The notes under the pieces are model-generated. The model worked only from the letters and a program-made list of their open reading frames with translations. It searched no databases and was not told where the DNA came from. The translations under genes and the position numbers were made by a program. 64,000 nucleotides of DNA from an uncultured Acidimicrobiales bacterium (GTDB lineage Bacteria > Actinomycetota > Acidimicrobiia > Acidimicrobiales > SZUA-35), in contig CALJSB010000025.1 of NCBI GenBank assembly GCA_937976305.1, positions 62,001 to 126,000 of the forward strand, given 5' to 3'. Positions 37,396 to 46,096 of the stretch are shown here, piece after piece (position 1 is the first letter of the stretch; every line of letters begins with the position of its first letter).

Positions 37396-38451
37396 GTGAG
37401 CGCACTCGACCAAGTCCGTACTGGCCTGACGTTCGACGATGTCCTTCTCGTCCCGCGTCGTTCATCTATCAGGAGCCGACAAGACGTGTCGCTCAAGACT
37501 CGTCTCACCTCCAAGGTCGACATCGGGCTGCCTGTCCTCGCCGCCAACATGGACACTGTCTGTGAAGACGAGATGGCCTTGGCCATGGCTCGTCTTGGCG
37601 GCGTCGGCATCCTCCATCGCTTCCTGCCGGTCGCATCCCAGGCGGCGATGGTCGAGAAAGTGAAGAGCGAGTCTGCAGATTTCGTCGTCGGTGCTGCCAT
37701 CGGTACCGATCACGACGGCCTTGAGCGAGCGAAAGCCCTGGTGGCAGCTGGGTGTGATGCGTTGGTTCTGGACATTGCCCACGGTCACGCCGAGCATGCT
37801 CTTTCTGCGTGCAAGGCGCTGAAGGACGCACTCCCTGAGGCACAACTGATCGCTGGCAACGTCGCAACCCGCCAGGGAGCCGAAGATCTCGTTGAAGCTG
37901 GCGCCGACGCCATCAAGGTCGGCGTCGGACCGGGCGGCGTTTGCACCACTCGAATCGTTGCCGGTGTCGGCGTGCCGCAGCTCACGGCGATCGCTGATGT
38001 GCACGGCGTGTCCGTGCCCGTCATCGCCGACGGCGGCATCAAGACGTCCGGTGACATTGCCAAGGCCATCGCCGCCGGTGCAGACACCGTGATGATCGGC
38101 TCGATGTTCGCGGGCACAAAGGAAAGCCCCGGCGAGGTCGAATCGTCCGCCAACGGGCTCGTGAAGCGAGTGCGGGGCATGGCCAGCTTCGAAGCAATCG
38201 AGGCCCGAGCCGAGCGGGCAGGCGAAGAGATCGACGACGAGTACTTCGAACAGCGAGCCCCCGAAGGTGTCGAGGGAAGCGTTCCTTACAAGGGCGAGGT
38301 CGGGCGACTCGTCGGCAAGCTGATGGCCGGACTCAAGAGCGGCATGAGCTACAGCGATGCCCGAACGATTCCCGAGTTCTGGGAAAACGCCGAGTTCGTG
38401 CGCGTCACACCGGTTGGTCTGCGAGAGAATCTCCCCCACGCCACGCTCTGA
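37396..38451 (+). CDS. IMP dehydrogenase/GMP reductase family protein lacking CBS domains
   Basis: 351 residues, GTG start. The IMPDH/GMPR barrel opens with [10 protein letters not shown] (11-20) and has the catalytic Cys183 in [13 protein letters not shown] (174-186), [10 protein letters not shown] (211-220) and the C-terminal [15 protein letters not shown] blocks. The CBS pair normally found between about 90 and 220 is absent. The flap reads DEYFEQ (281-286), so the Arg of the IMPDH Arg-Tyr dyad (DRYFQ) is Glu282. GMP reductases also lack CBS domains and the dyad, but their C-terminus differs; this protein keeps the IMPDH-like [12 protein letters not shown]. It acts on IMP, GMP or a relative; direction unknown. 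Confidence 0.85.
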   Translation: MSALDQVRTGLTFDDVLLVPRRSSIRSRQDVSLKTRLTSKVDIGLPVLAANMDTVCEDEMALAMARLGGVGILHRFLPVASQAAMVEKVKSESADFVVGAAIGTDHDGLERAKALVAAGCDALVLDIAHGHAEHALSACKALKDALPEAQLIAGNVATRQGAEDLVEAGADAIKVGVGPGGVCTTRIVAGVGVPQLTAIADVHGVSVPVIADGGIKTSGDIAKAIAAGADTVMIGSMFAGTKESPGEVESSANGLVKRVRGMASFEAIEARAERAGEEIDDEYFEQRAPEGVEGSVPYKGEVGRLVGKLMAGLKSGMSYSDARTIPEFWENAEFVRVTPVGLRENLPHATL

Positions 38452-38495
38452 CACTCCACGCTCTAACACGCTGCCCTCTCACACTCCACGCTCTA
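38451..38495. repeat. 15-base direct repeat in the gap before the Ldh2 gene
   Basis: ACACTCCACGCTCTA occurs at 38451-38465 and at 38481-38495, 30 bases apart, and a partial copy CACGCTCTG sits just upstream at 38442-38450. The second copy runs into the AGGAGA ribosome site (38495-38500) of the next gene. It looks like a small local expansion of the untranslated leader. Confidence 0.75.
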
Positions 38496-38507
38496 GGAGA
38501 CTCCACC

Positions 38508-39488
38508 TTGACTGCCTCACTCGACGAGATTCGCACCACGATCGAGCGGGCGCTGCTCAAGCACGGAGCGGCTCCCAGCATTGCCGCATCGGTGGCCGAG
38601 GCAACCACCGAATCCGAAGAACGAGGCAACACCATCTGTGGCCTGGCCTACGTCGAGAGCTACTGCTTGCAGCTCGCGTCCGGACGAGTCGACGGCAACG
38701 CCGAACCCGTCGTCACCCATGAGCGACCCGCTGCGATCCGAGTTGACGCCAAGGCAGGATTCGCCCAGCCTGCATTCGAGGCCGGATGTGACCAGGCCGT
38801 GGCTGCGGCACAAGAGCTTGGCATCAGCGCTCTGAGTATCGAACACAGTCACACGTGCACGTCGCTCGGCTACTTCACCGAGCAGCTTGCCCGTCGTGGC
38901 GTCATCGCCATTGGCTACACAAACGCCACGCCCCGAGTCGCTCCCCCGGGCGGTGACACAGCCCTGCTCGGCACCAATCCAATCGCCATGTCCGTCCCCG
39001 ATGGCGATGGCGGAATCGCCTTTCAGTTCGACTTTGCCACCAGCGCCGTTGCCCTTGGCACCGTGCTCGTCGCCGCCAAGAACGACGAACCGATCCCGCT
39101 CGGCTGGGCAGTGGATGCAGCTGGTGAGCCGACGACAGACGCCAAGGCCGCACTCGAAGGATCACTCCAGTCGATAGGTGGCTACAAGGGCTACGGCATC
39201 GGGCTCATGGTCGAGGTGCTCGCCGCTGCACTCACGGGAACCAACCTCAGCACCGACGTGCCCCCACTCAAGACCGCCGAAGGTGCCCCGCACGATCTCG
39301 GCCAGTTCTACGTACTGATCGATCCCGGCAGCTTCAGCGGACCCGTGTTCACCGAGAAGATCGCCGCCCTCGTCGCATCGGTTGAAGCCCAGGAGGGCGC
39401 TCGCCTTCCCGGCCGCTCGCTCCGCCACATCGATCCCGTCCCCGTCAATCCCACCGTCTGGGAGACCGTCTGTGGTCTCGCCGGCTGA
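38508..39488 (+). CDS. Ldh2/MdH-family 2-hydroxyacid (malate/L-lactate-type) dehydrogenase
   Basis: 326 residues. TTG start at 38508 supported by a strong AGGAGA site 7 bases upstream. The Ldh2-fold marks are ERGNTICGL (about 38-46), SIEHSHTCTSLGYFTEQLARRG (about 109-130), LLGTNPIAMSVP (about 151-162) and KGYGIGLMVEVLA (about 225-237). Known members reduce or oxidise malate, sulfolactate, ureidoglycolate, piperideine-carboxylate and similar compounds with NAD(P). The next gene, a ThDP decarboxylase, overlaps by 17 bases, so its 2-oxo product is probably decarboxylated. Confidence 0.85.
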   Translation: MTASLDEIRTTIERALLKHGAAPSIAASVAEATTESEERGNTICGLAYVESYCLQLASGRVDGNAEPVVTHERPAAIRVDAKAGFAQPAFEAGCDQAVAAAQELGISALSIEHSHTCTSLGYFTEQLARRGVIAIGYTNATPRVAPPGGDTALLGTNPIAMSVPDGDGGIAFQFDFATSAVALGTVLVAAKNDEPIPLGWAVDAAGEPTTDAKAALEGSLQSIGGYKGYGIGLMVEVLAAALTGTNLSTDVPPLKTAEGAPHDLGQFYVLIDPGSFSGPVFTEKIAALVASVEAQEGARLPGRSLRHIDPVPVNPTVWETVCGLAG

Positions 39489-41064
39489 CGAACTCATCGG
39501 CGCGTTGGCTGATGCCGGCGCCACCACTCTGTTTGGGTTGCCGGGAGGCGGTCCCAACCTCGATGTTGTCGGTGCCGCTCTCGATCGCGGTCTCGACTTT
39601 GTCCTGGCTCACGGCGAGAACGCCGCGGCCATCATGGCGTCGACGCACGGCTTGTTGACGAACGCACCGACACCGGTGGTGGTCACCCGTGGCCCTGGCG
39701 CCACCTCGGTCACCAACGGCGCCGCCCAAGCCACCCTCGATCGCTACCCACTTGTTGTCATCACCGACACAGTGGCTGAGGGCAGCCGAGAACGCGTGGC
39801 CCACCAACGCATCGATCAGCGGGCCTTGTTCGCTCCGATCGCAAAGCTCACCGGTCGCCTCGGCGCTGACGTGACCAGTGAACAACTCACCGACGCCGCC
39901 ACGGCTGCAACGACGTGGCCCGGTGGCACCGTTCACCTCGACTACGACGCAGCCGCGCCGACCTCGATCCCGATCGGCGCTGTCGGAACCCCAGCTTCCT
40001 CGACTGCCGCAGACATGCAACGAGCTCGCGACCTGATCGCAGCGGCCGATCGTCCATTGGTCATCGTCGGCATGGAAGCGGCTGTGCTGGGCGGCCAACA
40101 GCTGGCTGACGCATTGCACACAGCCAGCATTCCCACGCTGTCGACCTACCAAGCCATTGGTTTGGTACCCACCGAGTCGGACATCAACGCTGGACTCTTC
40201 ACCAACGGAGCACTCGAGGCCCCCGTGTTGGAGGCCGCAGACGCCATCGTCACCATTGGCCTCGACACCGTCGAGCCAATCCCGGCACCGTGGACGCACG
40301 AGATACCAATGGTGTCGATTTCAACGAACGCTGAGCCGTCGGCCTACTTCCCGCCGGCTGACGTCTCGTTGATCGGAGATCTCACAAAGCTCACCACCCA
40401 GCTGCTGCCACCCGGAGTTCTCAGGGACACGAGTTGGAGTACTACATCTGCCAAAACACATCGGGAGTCAGCCCGGGCCTCGATCTCGTCAACTGACGCA
40501 TCGGACGAGGTCCTCGACCCGACCTCGCTGGTGAAGATTGCAGCTGCCTGTGCCCCACCGAACCTGACGACCACCGTCGATGCCGGCGCCCACTTCCTGG
40601 CGGTCATGCCGCTCTGGCCCGTCAAACGACCGTTTGACCTGCTCATCTCTAACGGCCTCGCCACGATGGGTTTTGCCGTGCCGGCGGCTATTGGTGCTGC
40701 GGTCGCTCGCCCCGGTCGGGCAGTTCTTGCGTTAACGGGAGACGGCGGCCTCGGAATGACGCTGGCCGAACTCGAGACGATTGTTCGCCTGCAGCTGCCG
40801 ATCACGGTGCTGGTCTTCAACGACGCCACCCTCAGCCTCATCAAGATCAAGCAGCAGGCACATCACGGAGGCCGTGAAGTAGTCGGCTACGGCCCAACTG
40901 ATTTCGCCGCTGTTGCCTCGGCAAGTGGCATGCATGGCATGGTCGTCAGCACCGCCGATGAGCTCCAAGCCGAACTGAGCTCCGGTTGGGACCGGCCCCG
41001 TTTGATCGACGCACGGGTCGATCCAAGCGACTATCAGCGTTTGATCACTGCAACCCGCGGTTGA
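39472..41064 (+). CDS. ThDP-dependent 2-oxoacid decarboxylase (acetolactate-synthase-like)
   Basis: 530 residues from GTG 39472, preceded by GGGAGA and overlapping the Ldh2 gene by 17 bases. The catalytic ThDP Glu is Glu49 in HGENAA; the GDG motif TGDGGLGMTLAELET with downstream NDATLS binds Mg-ThDP; ISNGLATMGFAVPAAIGAA precedes it. The family includes acetolactate synthase, benzoylformate decarboxylase and sulfopyruvate decarboxylase. With no small regulatory subunit beside it and a 2-hydroxyacid dehydrogenase upstream, a decarboxylase (benzoylformate-like) is more likely than a biosynthetic synthase. Confidence 0.85.
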   Translation: MVSPADELIGALADAGATTLFGLPGGGPNLDVVGAALDRGLDFVLAHGENAAAIMASTHGLLTNAPTPVVVTRGPGATSVTNGAAQATLDRYPLVVITDTVAEGSRERVAHQRIDQRALFAPIAKLTGRLGADVTSEQLTDAATAATTWPGGTVHLDYDAAAPTSIPIGAVGTPASSTAADMQRARDLIAAADRPLVIVGMEAAVLGGQQLADALHTASIPTLSTYQAIGLVPTESDINAGLFTNGALEAPVLEAADAIVTIGLDTVEPIPAPWTHEIPMVSISTNAEPSAYFPPADVSLIGDLTKLTTQLLPPGVLRDTSWSTTSAKTHRESARASISSTDASDEVLDPTSLVKIAAACAPPNLTTTVDAGAHFLAVMPLWPVKRPFDLLISNGLATMGFAVPAAIGAAVARPGRAVLALTGDGGLGMTLAELETIVRLQLPITVLVFNDATLSLIKIKQQAHHGGREVVGYGPTDFAAVASASGMHGMVVSTADELQAELSSGWDRPRLIDARVDPSDYQRLITATRG

Positions 41065-41140
41065 AAGTCTGCTAGACGAAAGACAGCAGAACGTGCGTCG
41101 CACACACAATCACACACAGTCAGCAATAGGAGTCCCACTC

Positions 41141-41665
41141 ATGTCCGTTTCCGTTTCCCGCTTTTTGGACGTCTCAGAAGGCCTGCAACCCAATCAATTC
41201 TCGGTCGGAAGCAAAGATCAGATCTCGAGCATCAGCGATCTCGATGAGACCTACAAGCAGCTGATGGACAAGCCGCTGGCCTGCGTCATGGCCGTCATGG
41301 GTGGAGATGGCCGCCCGAACCTCACACCGATGTGGTTCGACTACGAGGGCGACAAGGTGCTCATCAACGTCGCCGACCAACGCAAGAAGACCCAGTGGAT
41401 TCGCGACAACCCTCAAGTGACGATTCTGATCATGAATCCAGAGAACATGTACCACTGGATGAGCATCAAGGTCACCGTCGACCGGGAGATCTCCGAGGAC
41501 GACCCAAATGAGGGTGCACGGGTGACCGAGCAGCTCAATCGCATCTGGGTGAAGTACATCGGTGACGGCGACACCTACGGTCTCCGTGACCCCTCCTTTG
41601 AGGAGCGCCGGACGCTGTTCGAGTGCCGGGTCGACAAGATCGCCACCTTCGGTCAGCCGGGCTGA
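41141..41665 (+). CDS. PPOX-family (F420- or FMN-binding split-barrel) protein
   Basis: 174 residues from ATG 41141, with an AGGAG site at 41128-41132. An upstream in-frame start would cover a CA-rich leader. The split-barrel core reads LACVMAVMGGDGRPNLTPMWFDYEGDKVLINVADQRKKTQWIRDNPQVTILI, spread over about 47-99, typical of actinobacterial F420-dependent PPOX enzymes. Members reduce quinones, biliverdin or other enones. It sits 9 bases before the FAD monooxygenase gene and is probably in the same transcript. Confidence 0.82.
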   Translation: MSVSVSRFLDVSEGLQPNQFSVGSKDQISSISDLDETYKQLMDKPLACVMAVMGGDGRPNLTPMWFDYEGDKVLINVADQRKKTQWIRDNPQVTILIMNPENMYHWMSIKVTVDREISEDDPNEGARVTEQLNRIWVKYIGDGDTYGLRDPSFEERRTLFECRVDKIATFGQPG

Positions 41666-41674
41666 GCCTTCCTG

Positions 41675-42865
41675 GTGGAGAGCGCCAGCATTGCGATCGT
41701 GGGAGGCAGTCTCGGCGGATTGACCGCCGCCTGCCTCCTACGAGACGACGGCCACGACGTCCGGGTCTATGAACGGTCCTCCCGTGAACTCGAACAGCGC
41801 GGAGCTGGCATTGGGCTGCTCGAGGCCACCCACCGATACCTGACCGAGCGCACGGGCCTACCCATCGCCGACGTCAGCGTGTCGACGTCGTGGATCAGAC
41901 ACCTCGACCGTCAGGGCGATGTAGCTAACGAGAACGAGCACACCTACCGATTCAGCTCGTGGAATCGGGTCTATCGGCAACTGCTCGACCATTGGGACAG
42001 CGATCGCTATCACCTCGGACACGAGGTAACGACGGTTGACCAGACGGCCGACGAGACAGACGGAGCCCGCGTGGTGTTGACCGATGGCCGAAGCGTCAGC
42101 GCCGACTTGGTGGTGTGTGCCGACGGCGTCGGGTCGACCCTTCGCCAGCAGCTGCAACCCACCGCCGCTCAGGGTTATGCGGGCTACGTGGCGTGGCGGG
42201 GCATGGTCCCCGAGACAGATCTGCCCGCTGAGATCAACCAGCAGCTCGGCGACGCCATCACCTACTACGTCTACGCCAACAGCCACATTCTGGTCTACCC
42301 AATTCCCGGTTTGGACGGCTCGGTTGCGCCGGGTGAGCGCCTCGTGAACTTCGTCTGGTATCGCAACTATCTCGACGGCCCCGAACTCGATGATCTCATG
42401 ACCGACAACCGGGGAGCCCGCCGCGATCTTTCCCTTCCGCCAGGGTCGGTGTCTGTCCATCATGACGCCGAGGTGAGGGCCCACGCCGCCGCTCGGCTCC
42501 CCCCGGTGCTGGCGACCGTCGTCGAGCGAACCGAAGAGCTGTTCTTGCAGGTCGTGTACGACATCGAAGTCGATCGGATGGCCTTCGGCGACACCTGCCT
42601 GCTCGGTGATGCGGCCTTCGCCGTCCGGCCCCACGCTGCTGCCGGTACGGCCAAGGCAGCCGAAGACGGCTGGACGCTGAGCAAGCACCTGCGTGAACAA
42701 CCCACCGTGGCCGATGCCCTCGCAGCGTGGGAACCAGGGCAGTTGGCGCTCGGCCAACAACTCATCGAACGGAGTAGGCGCATCGGGAGACGAAGCCAGG
42801 TGGAGAATTCGTGGATGCCGGGCGACCCGGAGTTCATCTTCGGGCTGCATGCGCCAGGCAACTAG
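41675..42865 (+). CDS. FAD-dependent aromatic monooxygenase
   Basis: 396 residues, GTG start. The dinucleotide fold opens with AIVGGSLGGLTAA (about 7-19, GxGxxG variant); VVCADGVGST (about 146-155) is the DG motif and GDAAFAVRPHAAAGTAKAAEDG (about 309-330) the second FAD site. It resembles 2,6-dihydroxypyridine 3-monooxygenase and salicylate-hydroxylase-type class A flavoproteins. It should hydroxylate a phenol, pyridinol or similar ring with NAD(P)H and O2. Confidence 0.85.
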   Translation: MESASIAIVGGSLGGLTAACLLRDDGHDVRVYERSSRELEQRGAGIGLLEATHRYLTERTGLPIADVSVSTSWIRHLDRQGDVANENEHTYRFSSWNRVYRQLLDHWDSDRYHLGHEVTTVDQTADETDGARVVLTDGRSVSADLVVCADGVGSTLRQQLQPTAAQGYAGYVAWRGMVPETDLPAEINQQLGDAITYYVYANSHILVYPIPGLDGSVAPGERLVNFVWYRNYLDGPELDDLMTDNRGARRDLSLPPGSVSVHHDAEVRAHAAARLPPVLATVVERTEELFLQVVYDIEVDRMAFGDTCLLGDAAFAVRPHAAAGTAKAAEDGWTLSKHLREQPTVADALAAWEPGQLALGQQLIERSRRIGRRSQVENSWMPGDPEFIFGLHAPGN

Positions 42866-42877
42866 CGTGCGTGACTG

Positions 42878-43990
42878 ATGGGTTCGTCAACTACCGCCAC
42901 GGAAATGAAGGAGCGAGCGCTCGAACTTCTTGGTTCGCTCGATGGCGATCAGCGGGCGCAGATCACCTACGAGCTCAACGACACCGAGCGGCTCAACTGG
43001 TTCTACACCCCGACAGATCATGGTGGCTTGCCACTGGCTGACATGGCCTCCGATCAGCACCAGCTCGCTCATCGGCTGCTGGCCAGCGGGCTCTCGTCGG
43101 CCGCCTACAACACAGCGGTGACCATCATGGGCATCGAGAACGTGCTCGACCGCCAAGAAGGATGGCGGGCTGACTTCGGTCGAAAACGAGGACGAGACCC
43201 GCTGATGTACTTCGTGGCGATCTTCGGCGATCCAAACAGCGACGCGTGGTCGTGGCGAGTCGGCGGCCACCACATCTCGGTCCACTTCTCGGTCGTGAAC
43301 GGCGAGGTGCAATCCGTCGCTCCTCTCTTCCTCGGATCGAACCCGGCGTCCGTCCCCCTCCTTGGTCCTCACCCGCTCCGGCCGCTCGCTGGTGTGGAAG
43401 ATCTCGGGCGGGAGCTGCTGCGATCGCTTTCGCCTGAACAATACGACGTGGCGCTCGTTGCTCCAATCGCCCCGCCCGACCTGCTCACGGGCAATCGAGC
43501 CGCTCCGGCTGCCGGCGATCAAGCGCCGACCCTGGCCGAGATCATGCGCGGTCCCTACGACGAAGCGACCTTGGCGTTCCTGGCTGACTTTCAGGCCCGG
43601 CTCGAAGCTGAGATCGGGTGGACAGATGAGTTGCAACAGTCGGTGACGTTCTCGCCAACACCCCACGGGCTGTCTGTCGGTGCACTCGACGCAGGACAGC
43701 AAGACGGCGTTCGTGCTCTGCTCGATCTCTACGTCGACCGGCTCCCAGACGAGCTTGCTGATCAGCAACGCAAGCTGGTGAGCGGTGCTGGTTTCGACCG
43801 GTTGCACTTTGCATGGGCGGGCTCAGCTGAGCCCGGCGAACCTCACTATTACCGACTCCAGAATGATCGGATCGTTGTGGAGTACGACATGGCCCAGGAC
43901 CACGCCAACCACGTCCACACCGTGTGGCGCGATCTCGAGACCGACTTTGGTGGCGATGCCCTGGCCGCTCACTATCACGCCCACCACTAG
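42878..43990 (+). CDS. DUF3500 protein
   Basis: 370 residues. WFYTPTDHGGLPLADM (about 41-56), WSWRVGGHHISVHFSV (about 123-138) and, near the C-terminus, HFAWAGSAEPGEPHYYRLQ and DHANHVHTVWRD are the blocks of DUF3500. Their repeated His and Trp residues suggest a metal site, but no activity is established that I know of. It starts 12 bases after the monooxygenase gene and ends 9 bases before the nitrobindin-like gene, so it belongs to the same probable operon. No signal peptide is seen. Confidence 0.8.
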   Translation: MGSSTTATEMKERALELLGSLDGDQRAQITYELNDTERLNWFYTPTDHGGLPLADMASDQHQLAHRLLASGLSSAAYNTAVTIMGIENVLDRQEGWRADFGRKRGRDPLMYFVAIFGDPNSDAWSWRVGGHHISVHFSVVNGEVQSVAPLFLGSNPASVPLLGPHPLRPLAGVEDLGRELLRSLSPEQYDVALVAPIAPPDLLTGNRAAPAAGDQAPTLAEIMRGPYDEATLAFLADFQARLEAEIGWTDELQQSVTFSPTPHGLSVGALDAGQQDGVRALLDLYVDRLPDELADQQRKLVSGAGFDRLHFAWAGSAEPGEPHYYRLQNDRIVVEYDMAQDHANHVHTVWRDLETDFGGDALAAHYHAHH

Positions 43991-43999
43991 TGCGCGAAT

Positions 44000-44515
44000 A
44001 TGTCCGCTGTGTCTGATTCACCGAGTTCCCCGCCCTCTGCCCCACCCCTGCACCCCGACGTTGCTCACCTCGCCTGCCTGCTCGGTCAGTGGAGCGGCAA
44101 GGGCCGCGGCGTGTATCCCACCATCGAGAGCTTCGAGTACTACGAGCAGGTCACGATCGGCCACGTCGGCAAACCCTTCTTGGCCTACTCGCAGAAGACG
44201 CGTCACGCGATCACCGATCTGCCGCTTCACGCCGAGTCGGGTTACTTCCGACCGGTTGGCAGCGACCGGGTCGAGCTGGTCATCGCGCAGCCGACGGGCA
44301 TCGTCGAGATGCACGAAGGTGTCTTCCATGCCACAGAACAGGGCTGTTCGCTCGCCCTCGCCAGCACGACGGTCGCGCTGACGCCAACCGCTCAACAGGT
44401 CGACAGCGTGACCCGTTCAATCCAGGTGCACGACGATCTCATGACCTACGAACTCGACATGGCCGCCGTCGGTCAAGAGCTTCAGCATCATCTGTCGGCC
44501 CGGCTCGGCCGTTGA
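44000..44515 (+). CDS. Nitrobindin-like heme-binding beta-barrel protein
   Basis: 171 residues. LLGQWSGKGRGVYPTIESFEYYE (about 27-49) carries the GxWxGxGxxxYPTI signature of nitrobindins, a 10-stranded barrel related to fatty-acid-binding proteins. The C-terminal LQHHLSARL (161-169) supplies His163/His164, one of which should be the proximal heme ligand. Nitrobindins bind ferric heme and react with NO or peroxynitrite. The stop overlaps the next start (TTGA), so the BBOX-like dioxygenase is translationally coupled. Confidence 0.88.
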   Translation: MSAVSDSPSSPPSAPPLHPDVAHLACLLGQWSGKGRGVYPTIESFEYYEQVTIGHVGKPFLAYSQKTRHAITDLPLHAESGYFRPVGSDRVELVIAQPTGIVEMHEGVFHATEQGCSLALASTTVALTPTAQQVDSVTRSIQVHDDLMTYELDMAAVGQELQHHLSARLGR

Positions 44516-45654
44516 CAACGATCGAGACGCACGACGGCCTCGTCTGGCTGCAGTTCGAGGGATACGCCTACTCGTTCCATCCACTGCTTCTCCGCGACGC
44601 GTGCACCTGTTCCGAATGCCGCAATCCGGCCACAAACGAGCGGTTGCTCCAGATCGGCAGTGTCGACCCTGACCTTCAGGTGTCGTCCGTCGAGCTACTT
44701 CCTGGCTCCGACCAGCCCGGCGATCTCGGAGCAGCCGGAGTGGTGTTCAGCGATGGGCACCGCACTCGACATGAGCTGAGTTGGCTCATCGATCACGCAC
44801 GCTCCATCAGCCACTCCCTTGCTCCGGCAGCCGCTTGCCAACTCTGGCGCAGCCGGTCAGAGCGTGGCATCACGGTGATGCCGTGGGCCGCTCTGGTCAA
44901 TGACGCCTCGTCGCTGATCCACTGGCTCGACGCCCTCGCCGCACGAGGAGTGGCCATCGTCTCAGATGTTCCTGTCGACGACGATGCCCAGGCTTCGCTG
45001 CTGCGCCTCGCCGACAGACTCGGCCCGATTCAGCCAACCAACTACGGGCCGGTGTGGGGTATCGAGGCCACGATCGATCATGTCAGCCAAGTCGAGAGTC
45101 AACACGCGCTGGCGGTCCATACCGATCTCCCGTATCGGGATCTCGCGCCAGGCATTCAACTCCTCTTGAGCGTCGAGGCCGACGTTGCCGGTGGTGCATC
45201 GACGCTGGTCGACGGCTACGCCGTGGCCGAGACCATTCGAGATGCCGACCCAACGGCGTGGCAGCTGCTGACATCGATCGATCTCACCTACCCGTACATT
45301 CGCGACAACGTCGAGCACCATGGACGGGCACCACTCATTGGCCTTCGCCCCGACGGTCGCTACCACCAGATCCGTCGAGCCCCCGATCTCGTGGGTGTGC
45401 CGCTTGCAAGCGCAGAGCAAACGCCAGCGTTCTACCGGGCCCTCGCCCTCTGGAACGCCCTGGTCGATGATCCGAGTTTCGAGATTCAGATCCGGCTCGA
45501 ACCCGGACAGCTACTCGCCTTCGACAACCACCGAGTGTTGCACGGTCGTACGGCGTTCGATCTCGGTGCAGCCGGTCGTCGCCGCCTGATTGGCTGCTAT
45601 CTCGACACCGTTGACGTGCAGAGCACGAGACAGGTGCTTGCCCGGCGATCGTGA
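44512..45654 (+). CDS. Gamma-butyrobetaine dioxygenase-like (TauD/BBOX) 2-oxoglutarate oxygenase
   Basis: 380 residues from a TTG at 44512 that overlaps the nitrobindin stop. The N-terminal DUF971-type zinc module has CTCSEC (Cys31, Cys33, Cys36), and the TauD domain has iron ligands His203-x-Asp205 (AVHTDLPYRD) and a distal His in RVLHGRTAF, with RRRLIGCYLD holding the 2-oxoglutarate Arg. BBOX and trimethyllysine dioxygenases share this two-domain layout and hydroxylate trimethylammonium acids. No other carnitine gene is near, so the substrate is uncertain. Last gene of the run from 38508. Confidence 0.88.
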   Translation: MTTIETHDGLVWLQFEGYAYSFHPLLLRDACTCSECRNPATNERLLQIGSVDPDLQVSSVELLPGSDQPGDLGAAGVVFSDGHRTRHELSWLIDHARSISHSLAPAAACQLWRSRSERGITVMPWAALVNDASSLIHWLDALAARGVAIVSDVPVDDDAQASLLRLADRLGPIQPTNYGPVWGIEATIDHVSQVESQHALAVHTDLPYRDLAPGIQLLLSVEADVAGGASTLVDGYAVAETIRDADPTAWQLLTSIDLTYPYIRDNVEHHGRAPLIGLRPDGRYHQIRRAPDLVGVPLASAEQTPAFYRALALWNALVDDPSFEIQIRLEPGQLLAFDNHRVLHGRTAFDLGAAGRRRLIGCYLDTVDVQSTRQVLARRS

Positions 45655-45655
45655 A

Positions 45656-46096
45656 TCACTCGATGTCCGCGAGGTGAGAAACGGCGGCGTCGAGCACCGG
45701 GACCAACTCGCTCGTCGGGCTGCTTCCCTCCACCAAGACGATGCGATTGTCGACCGCAGCGAGCAGGGCCTCATCCTCGAATGCAACCGCGCCCTGAATC
45801 ACCTCATCGAGGGGCACGACACGCTCGGCTGGTGTGGCCTCAATCGAGTGGGCAACAAAGAGCTCAGCATCGGGCACCGTCTCGATACGCACGGCGATCT
45901 CGCCTCGTGCGCCCGTCCACGTGCACTCCGACATAGGTGAAACCTCGAACGGCATGGCGACGGCGGGACCAACGAGGTTCTCGATCACCTCGGGCGCAAC
46001 GGCATCACACGCGCTGAGGCCGCCGTCGTCGCTGCAGCCGACGAGGAGCGCCAAAGCAGCAAGCCCGGCCAACCACACACGCAACGTGGGGATCAC
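45656..46096 (-). CDS. Small lipoprotein of unknown function
   Basis: 146 residues, GTG start. A lipoprotein signal ends at LVGC (Cys21). Three cysteines in total are visible (Cys21, one in SACDA, one in SECTW), and the last two could form a disulfide outside the cell. The rest is a compact mixed sequence of about 110 residues; no domain is recognised. It overlaps the thioredoxin-like gene by GTGA (46093-46096) and so belongs to the CcdA operon, perhaps as a redox partner or client. It ends 1 base from the convergent dioxygenase gene. Confidence 0.75.
   Translation of the reverse strand: MIPTLRVWLAGLAALALLVGCSDDGGLSACDAVAPEVIENLVGPAVAMPFEVSPMSECTWTGARGEIAVRIETVPDAELFVAHSIEATPAERVVPLDEVIQGAVAFEDEALLAAVDNRIVLVEGSSPTSELVPVLDAAVSHLADIE

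Noticed and set aside
41093-41140. CA-rich tract as a microsatellite, or as an N-terminal extension of the PPOX gene
   Set aside because: The tract is short and irregular, and the AGGAG at 41128-41132 points to the ATG at 41141, so it is just leader sequence.
44089-45654. A fusion of an extra N-terminal domain to the BBOX-like dioxygenase
   Set aside because: The extension reads the nitrobindin-like gene in another frame and is Arg-rich; the TTG at 44512 overlapping the nitrobindin stop gives the normal two-domain length.
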